Under the pieces are notes generated by a model. It was not told the origin of the DNA. It saw nothing but the letters and a program-made list of their open reading frames with translations, and made no database searches. Positions 6,026 through 10,471 of a DNA stretch of 10,471 nt are shown piece after piece. Within the stretch, counting starts at the first letter, position 1. Every line of letters begins with the position of its first letter. This stretch comes from an uncultured Bacteroides sp. (GTDB taxonomy: Bacteria > Bacteroidota > Bacteroidia > Bacteroidales > Bacteroidaceae). Where the stretch lies: the NCBI GenBank assembly GCA_900766195.1, contig CAAFUN010000113.1, positions 1 to 10,471 of the forward strand, read 5' to 3'. A program made the translations under genes and the position numbers.

Positions 6026-6793
6026 CTATTCAGCTATCTCAAGAGACATGGGACAATGATCCGAATGAACTGCGTCATTCAGTATTACAGTACTTTTTAA
6101 CATAGGACGCACGGCCTCACTTACCATACAGTAATCAATACGCCAACCTTTATTCTTAGCTCTGGAATTGAAACGGTAACTCCACCAAGTATATTCCTGT
6201 TTGTCGGGATGCATCAAACGGAAAGTATCTACAAATCCTGCGCTAAGGAACTGTGTCATCCATTCCCGTTCTTCCGGCAAGAATCCACTGTTTGTAGCAT
6301 TACGTATAGGGTCATGGATATCTATTGCTTCATGGCAGATATTGTAATCTCCACAAAGAATGAGTTTAGGGCGCGACTTTCTCAGTTCAAGAACATAGTC
6401 CTGAAACTTTTCTAGCCAAACCATCTTAAAAGCCTGTCGCTCGTCTCCACTTGTTCCTGAAGGGTGATATACACTGACAATAGATAAATCTCCGTAATCC
6501 GCACGGATAAAACGTCCTTCGCGATCATATTCTTCTATACCCATGCCATATTCCACATGATCTGGTGTACGTTTGGTGAGAATGGCAACACCGCTATATC
6601 CTTTTTTCTCAGCGGAAAATAGATAGTGATTATCATATCCGGCTGGTAGCATGGCTTCAGTGGGATACTGATCAGGTTGTAGCTTTGTTTCTTGCAGACA
6701 CACTACATCTGCATTCTCGTGAGCAAGCCAGTCGGCCAAGCCTTTACTTGAAGCAGCTCTAAGGCCATTTACATTGTATGTTATAATTTTCAT
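6026..6793 (-). CDS. xthA: Exodeoxyribonuclease III / AP endonuclease
   Basis: This Mg2+-dependent base-excision repair enzyme cleaves DNA 5' of abasic sites and trims blocked 3' ends and duplex 3' strands. The 255-residue product is full length and carries every expected motif: NVNGLR (N7), LQETK (E35), GYSGVA (65-70), YHPSG (Y109), GDYNICHEAID (D149, N151), GWRIDY (D220) and the catalytic SDHCP (D245, H246). The start ATG at 6793 gives the usual MKIITYNVNG beginning. It lies 58 bases after the Nramp stop and 8 bases before the cysteine-motif gene, consistent with one operon. I saw no well-formed TAnnTTTG box in the 58-base gap. Confidence 0.97.
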   Translation of the reverse strand: MKIITYNVNGLRAASSKGLADWLAHENADVVCLQETKLQPDQYPTEAMLPAGYDNHYLFSAEKKGYSGVAILTKRTPDHVEYGMGIEEYDREGRFIRADYGDLSIVSVYHPSGTSGDERQAFKMVWLEKFQDYVLELRKSRPKLILCGDYNICHEAIDIHDPIRNATNSGFLPEEREWMTQFLSAGFVDTFRLMHPDKQEYTWWSYRFNSRAKNKGWRIDYCMVSEAVRPMLKSTVILNDAVHSDHCPMSLEIAE

Positions 6794-6851
6794 TTTGATT
6801 TGAAACTATTTTAATACTCTTACTACTTTATCATGCAAATACTTATTGCTT

Positions 6852-8114
6852 TTACTTGATAGCTGAAACTAACAACATTATATTCAAGATCGTTACAATT
6901 GCCGCTATACTATATAGTACAAAAGTGCTCCATTTACTGTTGGCATATTGCCCCATTACTTTACGGGAAGAAGTGAGTCCTACCTGTAAAAACACTGTAA
7001 ACGGAAGCTGAATACTCAATATCATTTGAGAAATGATTAATCCTTTAAACGGATTACCAATAAAGAAAATCAATAACAAGGCTACACCTAGAGAAAGAAT
7101 AACTCCCACTTGCGAATGGCTATCCTTTATATGATAGGACTCACCAAACATACCGGCAAAAATTGAACCGGCTGCCATACCACTCGTTATTGTTGATGAT
7201 ATGCCGGCCATAAGTAAAGCTAAAGCAAATACAATCGCCGCACTATTCCCAAGCAAAGGTTCAAGCAGAGATTTTGCTTGCTGTAACTCCTCAACCTGTA
7301 TGCCTCCCTTAAAGAAAGTTGCAGCAGCCAACAATATCATGGCACTATTTATAGCCCAGCCCACAATCATAGAAAACAACGTATCAAAGAGCTCATACTT
7401 CAGCATTTTACGAATCGAAGCGTCATCCTTTTTATTGTACTGATGACTTTGTATTACTTCCGAATGCAAAAAAAGATTATGCGGCATCACTACTGCTCCA
7501 AGCACACTCATAATAATAAGCATACTTCCTTCGGGAAAAGAAGGCTTCACCCACCCTTCCATTGCCATAGGCCAGTCTATTTTTACCAAGAACAATTCAT
7601 AAATGAAAGAAAGTCCAATAAATGATACAAAGGCAATAATAGTACGCTCTATCTTCTTATAAGAATTAGTAAAAAGCATAATTGACACAAAGACAGTGGT
7701 GAGAATAGCGCCCCATATAATAGGCATATCAAAGAGCATTTGCAAGGCAATAGCACCACCTAATATTTCAGCCAGCGATGTGGAAATAGAAGCCAGCACG
7801 GCCGACCATAATATGGGACGGGCAATCCACTTCGGAGCATATTCGGTAGCTGCTTCCGACAGACACAATCCTGTAACAATACCCAAATGCGCCACATTGT
7901 GTTGCAAGACAATTAGCATGATTGTAGAAAGCGTAACCACCCATAACAAAGCGTAGCCAAACTCCGAACCTGCAGCAAAATTAGAAGCCCAATTACCAGG
8001 ATCAATAAATCCTACAGTTACCAACAATCCTGGACCAATATATTTAAAAACATCTAATCCTCCTAAATACCTCTTATGATCTCTACGCTTTAAATCTTTT
8101 AAAATATTTTTCAT
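6852..8114 (-). CDS. Nramp family divalent metal (Mn2+/Fe2+) transporter, divergent
   Basis: This is a membrane transporter expected to import Mn2+ or Fe2+. The 420-residue product has about 11 likely membrane segments. TM1 holds the metal-binding DPGN (38-41) and TM6 holds VVMPHN (M210, P211, H212, N213), so the core metal site is canonical. Two commonly conserved positions differ. In TM3, where many members read TDLAE, this one reads TSLAE (S113 in place of Asp). In TM10, where GQSSTITG is usual, it reads GISSTITSG (I305 in place of Gln). The proton path or metal coordination may therefore differ. It is first in a cluster with xthA and the cysteine-motif gene. Upstream on the minus strand, TTG (8184-8186) and GATTTTTG (8155-8162) form a weak promoter-like pair. 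mntH would be the usual symbol, but I leave it off because of the substitutions. Confidence 0.92.
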   Translation of the reverse strand: MKNILKDLKRRDHKRYLGGLDVFKYIGPGLLVTVGFIDPGNWASNFAAGSEFGYALLWVVTLSTIMLIVLQHNVAHLGIVTGLCLSEAATEYAPKWIARPILWSAVLASISTSLAEILGGAIALQMLFDMPIIWGAILTTVFVSIMLFTNSYKKIERTIIAFVSFIGLSFIYELFLVKIDWPMAMEGWVKPSFPEGSMLIIMSVLGAVVMPHNLFLHSEVIQSHQYNKKDDASIRKMLKYELFDTLFSMIVGWAINSAMILLAAATFFKGGIQVEELQQAKSLLEPLLGNSAAIVFALALLMAGISSTITSGMAAGSIFAGMFGESYHIKDSHSQVGVILSLGVALLLIFFIGNPFKGLIISQMILSIQLPFTVFLQVGLTSSRKVMGQYANSKWSTFVLYSIAAIVTILNIMLLVSAIK

Positions 8115-8210
8115 TTATATCTTTCATCAATTCTACATATAACGCCTAAAAATACAAAAATCCGATAACAAGACAAGAAATAACAACGTAAACTCCCCTT
8201 TATAAGAGAA

Positions 8211-8244
8211 GAGAGACTGCCTTAGTTAAAGAAGACAGCCCCTC
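8211..8244 (-). terminator. Intrinsic terminator of the pheT-yebC-TSCPD unit, stem with G-U pairs
   Basis: On the minus strand, GAGGGGCTGTCTT (8244 to 8232) pairs along all 13 positions with AAGGCAGTCTCTC (8223 to 8211), three of them G-U wobbles, around the 8-base loop CTTTAACT. A pyrimidine-rich stretch TTCTCTTAT follows. Because of the wobbles the stem forms well only in minus-strand RNA, so it should be one-directional, which suits a site between two genes on the same strand. Confidence 0.7.
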
Positions 8245-8278
8245 AAGTAAATTAAAACAATAAAACCATAGAATCTTT

Positions 8279-8527
8279 TCAATAGCCCATTTCATGTAAA
8301 GCTTTGCACAACTGATCGGGGCATGAAGTGGGACGATTTCCACAGCACATTCCTTCTAGTTTATCAATAACTTCTTCCACCGGCATTCCTTTCACCAGTT
8401 TGGAAACAGCTTGAAGATTTCCATCACAGCCACCTATGAAGTCTACTCTATTGATTAAGCCTTTATCATCAATATCCAACTCAATGCTACGACTGCATGT
8501 ACCTTTTGTTTTATAGCTATATTTCAT
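8279..8527 (-). CDS. TSCPD domain protein (TIGR03905 type)
   Basis: This 82-residue protein contains the T-S-C-P-D motif that names the family (67-71), plus C11, C34, C61-C62 and C73, and the conserved FIGGCDGNLQAV region (30-41). The domain is also found at the C-terminus of some class II ribonucleotide reductases. The stand-alone proteins have no proven function, and the cysteine set suggests metal or thiol chemistry. The start ATG shares one base with the yebC stop (TAATG at 8525-8529), so translation is coupled to yebC. The stop is followed by a terminator about 35 bases on. It is the last gene of the pheT-yebC cluster. Confidence 0.88.
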   Translation of the reverse strand: MKYSYKTKGTCSRSIELDIDDKGLINRVDFIGGCDGNLQAVSKLVKGMPVEEVIDKLEGMCCGNRPTSCPDQLCKALHEMGY

Positions 8528-9261
8528 TATTCTTCACCTTCCGGTTTCATATTGGTATAAACCGTCTGTACATCATCAAACTCTTCCAAACGTTCCACCA
8601 TTTTGTCTAATGTCTCCCTTTGTTCGGGTGTTATATCTTTTAGATCGTTAGGGATATAAGTAAACTCACCACCTACATCCTCAAAGCCGCACTCTTCAAG
8701 ATGCTTCTGAATTTGAGCATAACTCTTCGGATCACCATAAATAGTGATTGTTCCTTCTTCAGGATCTTCATCATACTCGTCATCTACATCAAAATCAATC
8801 AAGTCTAAGATCATCTCTTCCATGTCCAAATCGTCTTTTTTCTTGAACGTGAACATACACTTATGATCGAAAAGAAAAGCCAATGAGCCCATTGTACCCA
8901 TATTGCCGCCAAACTTATTGAAGACAGAACGTACATCAGCTACGGTACGCGTAGGATTATCTGTTAAAGTATCAACAAATACGGCTACTCCATGAGGTCC
9001 ATATCCCTCATAAGTCATTCCCTTGTATTCACTTTGGTCTTTTCCCATTGCATTCTTAATAGCCCGGTCTATGTTGTCCTTAGGCATATTTTCGCGCTTA
9101 CAAGTGGCAATAACCGAACGCAATGTAGGATTATTCTCGGGTTCAGGACCACCCGCCTTCACAGCAATAGCTATTTGTTTACCCAGCCTAGTAAAAGTCT
9201 TGGCCATGTGGCCCCATCTTTTTAATTTTGAAGCTTTTCTATATTCAAACGCTCTTCCCAT
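8527..9261 (-). CDS. yebC: YebC/PmpR family protein (translation/transcription factor)
   Basis: The 244-residue product is full length for the family. It begins with the Bacteroidetes form MGRAFEYRKASKLKRWGHMAK in place of the usual MAGHSKWANI, and then shows NMPKDNIDRAIKNAMG (59-74), YEGYGPHGVAV (84-94), LTDNPTRTVADVR (98-110), GGNMGTMGSLAFLF (117-130), an acidic stretch DFDVDDEYDEDPEEGT (about 152-167) and a C-terminal ferredoxin-like region. Members have been described as DNA-binding regulators and, more recently, as ribosome-associated factors that ease translation of difficult sequences such as proline runs. The neighbouring pheT would fit a translation role. The ATG at 9261 lies 41 bases after the pheT stop, and the gene overlaps the TSCPD gene by one base. 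Confidence 0.95.
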   Translation of the reverse strand: MGRAFEYRKASKLKRWGHMAKTFTRLGKQIAIAVKAGGPEPENNPTLRSVIATCKRENMPKDNIDRAIKNAMGKDQSEYKGMTYEGYGPHGVAVFVDTLTDNPTRTVADVRSVFNKFGGNMGTMGSLAFLFDHKCMFTFKKKDDLDMEEMILDLIDFDVDDEYDEDPEEGTITIYGDPKSYAQIQKHLEECGFEDVGGEFTYIPNDLKDITPEQRETLDKMVERLEEFDDVQTVYTNMKPEGEE

Positions 9262-9302
9262 TGGTCTATATTTTTTGTTGTTAAACTATATATATTAAAA
9301 TA

Positions 9303-10460
9303 TTATCTCAATTTTGCATTCAGTTTATCCTCCAGATTATTCACCAGCTTAGACATGATTTTGTCAATCATCTTGTCATTCAGTGTCTGGCTCTCATCTT
9401 GTAAGATAAAGCAAACAGCATACGATTTCTTTCCAGCTTCCAAATTCTTGCCCTCGTATACATCAAAGAGCTCAACAGCTTTTAGTAGCTTCTTCTCCGT
9501 CTCATAAGCAATCTTCTCTATTTCTGCAAACTGAATGTTCTTATCAATCAGCAAAGCCAAGTCACGACGCACAGCAGGGAATTTCGGTATTTCCTGATAA
9601 CCAACCTTAACTGAACGTATAGCCTTCATCAGTTCCTTCCAGTTTAAATCGGCGAAATAGACTTCATTATCAATATCGAATGCTTTCAAAATCTTCTTTG
9701 TCACAACCCCGAAAGTAGCCAATTGCTTTCCTCCTTTGGTGTGAATAGACAAAGCTGCAGCATAGATATCATTCGTAAGATTACCTACAACCAAATTCTT
9801 TATATTCAATCCCAAACGAAGGAATATATCTTCCACATAAGCTTTCAGTTCATACACTGAACTGTCCTCATCTGGATGTGCCCATGAGTTTACCACTTTC
9901 TTGCCGGTAACCCACAATCCTAAATGATAGTCTTCAGCGTAAGCTCCCAATACCTTCTCGGGGTTCTTTTTCTCTTCATTGAAATAATAGCAGTTGCCAA
10001 ACTCAAAGAATTTAAGATCAGCATTCTTACGGTTTGCATTGTGAGAAATACTTTCCAAACCACCAAACAGCAACGTCTGACGCATTGCGTTCAAATCCGC
10101 ACTCAACGGATTCATAAGCATTACAAGATGATTGGATGGATAAGACTCCACTTGATCATAATATGCTGCACGTGTAAGTGAATTATTCAGAATCTCGTTG
10201 AAACCACATCCTACCAACTGTTCTGCAATCAGGTTCTGTAGTTTATTAGACTTGTCATACTCGCCTTTTGTAGTCAAACTGGATTTTAATGTAGAAGGTA
10301 TTTCCACATTGTTGTATCCATAAATACGAAGTATATCTTCTATCACATCGCAATCACGCTGTACATCTACACGATATGGCGGTACAGAGAGCGTCAGTCC
10401 TTCAGTCGTTTCTTTCAATATCTTCATCTCCAGACTGTCAACAATACTTTTGATGGTGCC
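9303..10460 (-). CDS. pheT: Phenylalanine-tRNA ligase beta subunit, C-terminal part only
   Basis: The frame stays open to the adapter junction, giving 385 residues of a protein that is normally about 800. It charges tRNA-Phe as part of an alpha2-beta2 enzyme in the cytoplasm. The first genomic codon (10460-10458) is Gly, and an internal ATG at 10427 is not the start. In order: the end of the B5 domain with LSVPPYRVDVQRD and IEDILRIYGY (about 24-48), the catalytic-like core with NPLSADLNAMRQTLLFGGL (about 117-135), and the C-terminal FDX-ACB domain that binds the tRNA anticodon, starting near IPKFPAVRRDLALL (about 291) and running to the end. The N-terminal half lies beyond the right end of the insert. 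It is followed at 41 bases by yebC on the same strand. Confidence 0.97.
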   Translation of the reverse strand, partial: GTIKSIVDSLEMKILKETTEGLTLSVPPYRVDVQRDCDVIEDILRIYGYNNVEIPSTLKSSLTTKGEYDKSNKLQNLIAEQLVGCGFNEILNNSLTRAAYYDQVESYPSNHLVMLMNPLSADLNAMRQTLLFGGLESISHNANRKNADLKFFEFGNCYYFNEEKKNPEKVLGAYAEDYHLGLWVTGKKVVNSWAHPDEDSSVYELKAYVEDIFLRLGLNIKNLVVGNLTNDIYAAALSIHTKGGKQLATFGVVTKKILKAFDIDNEVYFADLNWKELMKAIRSVKVGYQEIPKFPAVRRDLALLIDKNIQFAEIEKIAYETEKKLLKAVELFDVYEGKNLEAGKKSYAVCFILQDESQTLNDKMIDKIMSKLVNNLEDKLNAKLR

Positions 10461-10471
10461 AGATCGGAAGA
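10461..10471 (+). other. Start of Illumina adapter at the right end (artefact)
   Basis: The last 11 bases, AGATCGGAAGA, are the first bases of the standard TruSeq adapter read outward from an insert, and are the exact reverse complement of 18-28. They interrupt the pheT frame and should be trimmed. The genomic sequence ends at 10460. Confidence 0.95.

Noticed and set aside
6794..6851. TATTTG sequence between the Nramp gene and xthA as a promoter
   Set aside because: The bases before TTTG read AGTA, not TAnn, so it does not fit the -7 consensus.
8992..9298. Two overlapping + strand frames opposite yebC
   Set aside because: They are antisense shadows of the conserved N-terminal half of YebC with no features of their own.
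1..10471. 11-base terminal inverted repeats at the two ends of the window (18-28 and 10461-10471), as if the whole were a mobile element
   Set aside because: Both copies are Illumina adapter sequence in the orientation expected around a library insert.

Overview
The window is one ordinary stretch of chromosome from a member of the Bacteroidota, most likely a gut Bacteroides-type organism. The assignment is an inference. It rests on the look of the proteins (the Bacteroidetes form of YebC beginning MGRAFEYRKASK, a small winged-helix protein of the DUF2582 type), the AT-rich gaps, the absence of clear Shine-Dalgarno sites, and two copies of TATATTTG, which fits the Bacteroides -7 consensus TAnnTTTG, each about 70-80 bases upstream of a start codon. 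Both ends carry Illumina TruSeq adapter (1-28 and 10461-10471), so the genomic insert is 29-10460. Both terminal genes are cut by the library fragment, not by biology.

Layout from left to right. The 3' part of nudC (NADH/NAD-cap pyrophosphatase) lies on the + strand. It is followed by an unusually long convergent gap (353-1130) with no convincing gene but several repeats and hairpins. Then on the minus strand, read right to left, lepA (elongation factor 4) is followed almost without a gap by nhaA (Na+/H+ antiporter). Divergent from lepA is pdxH (pyridoxamine/pyridoxine 5'-phosphate oxidase) on the + strand. A strong two-way terminator (5131-5174) separates pdxH from the minus-strand genes that fill the rest of the window: a 66-residue winged-helix protein with its own apparent promoter; a cluster read as Nramp metal transporter, exodeoxyribonuclease III (xthA), and a C_GCAxxG_C_C cysteine-motif protein; and a cluster read as pheT (partial), yebC and a TSCPD-domain protein, closed by a G-U-rich terminator at 8211-8244.

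How the genes work together. Most are housekeeping: translation (lepA, pheT, yebC), cofactor and nucleotide metabolism (pdxH, nudC), ion and metal balance (nhaA, Nramp) and DNA repair (xthA). Metal uptake next to an oxidative-damage repair nuclease and a cysteine-motif protein may reflect a stress-related transcription unit, but that is inferred from proximity only.

I see no defence system, CRISPR array, transposase, rRNA or tRNA. The least explained DNA is the gap at 353-1130. Its strongest signal is a 64-base near-perfect hairpin (921-984) with an extra upstream copy of its arm (895-916), so two mutually exclusive foldings are possible. The Nramp protein also lacks two residues usually conserved in the family.
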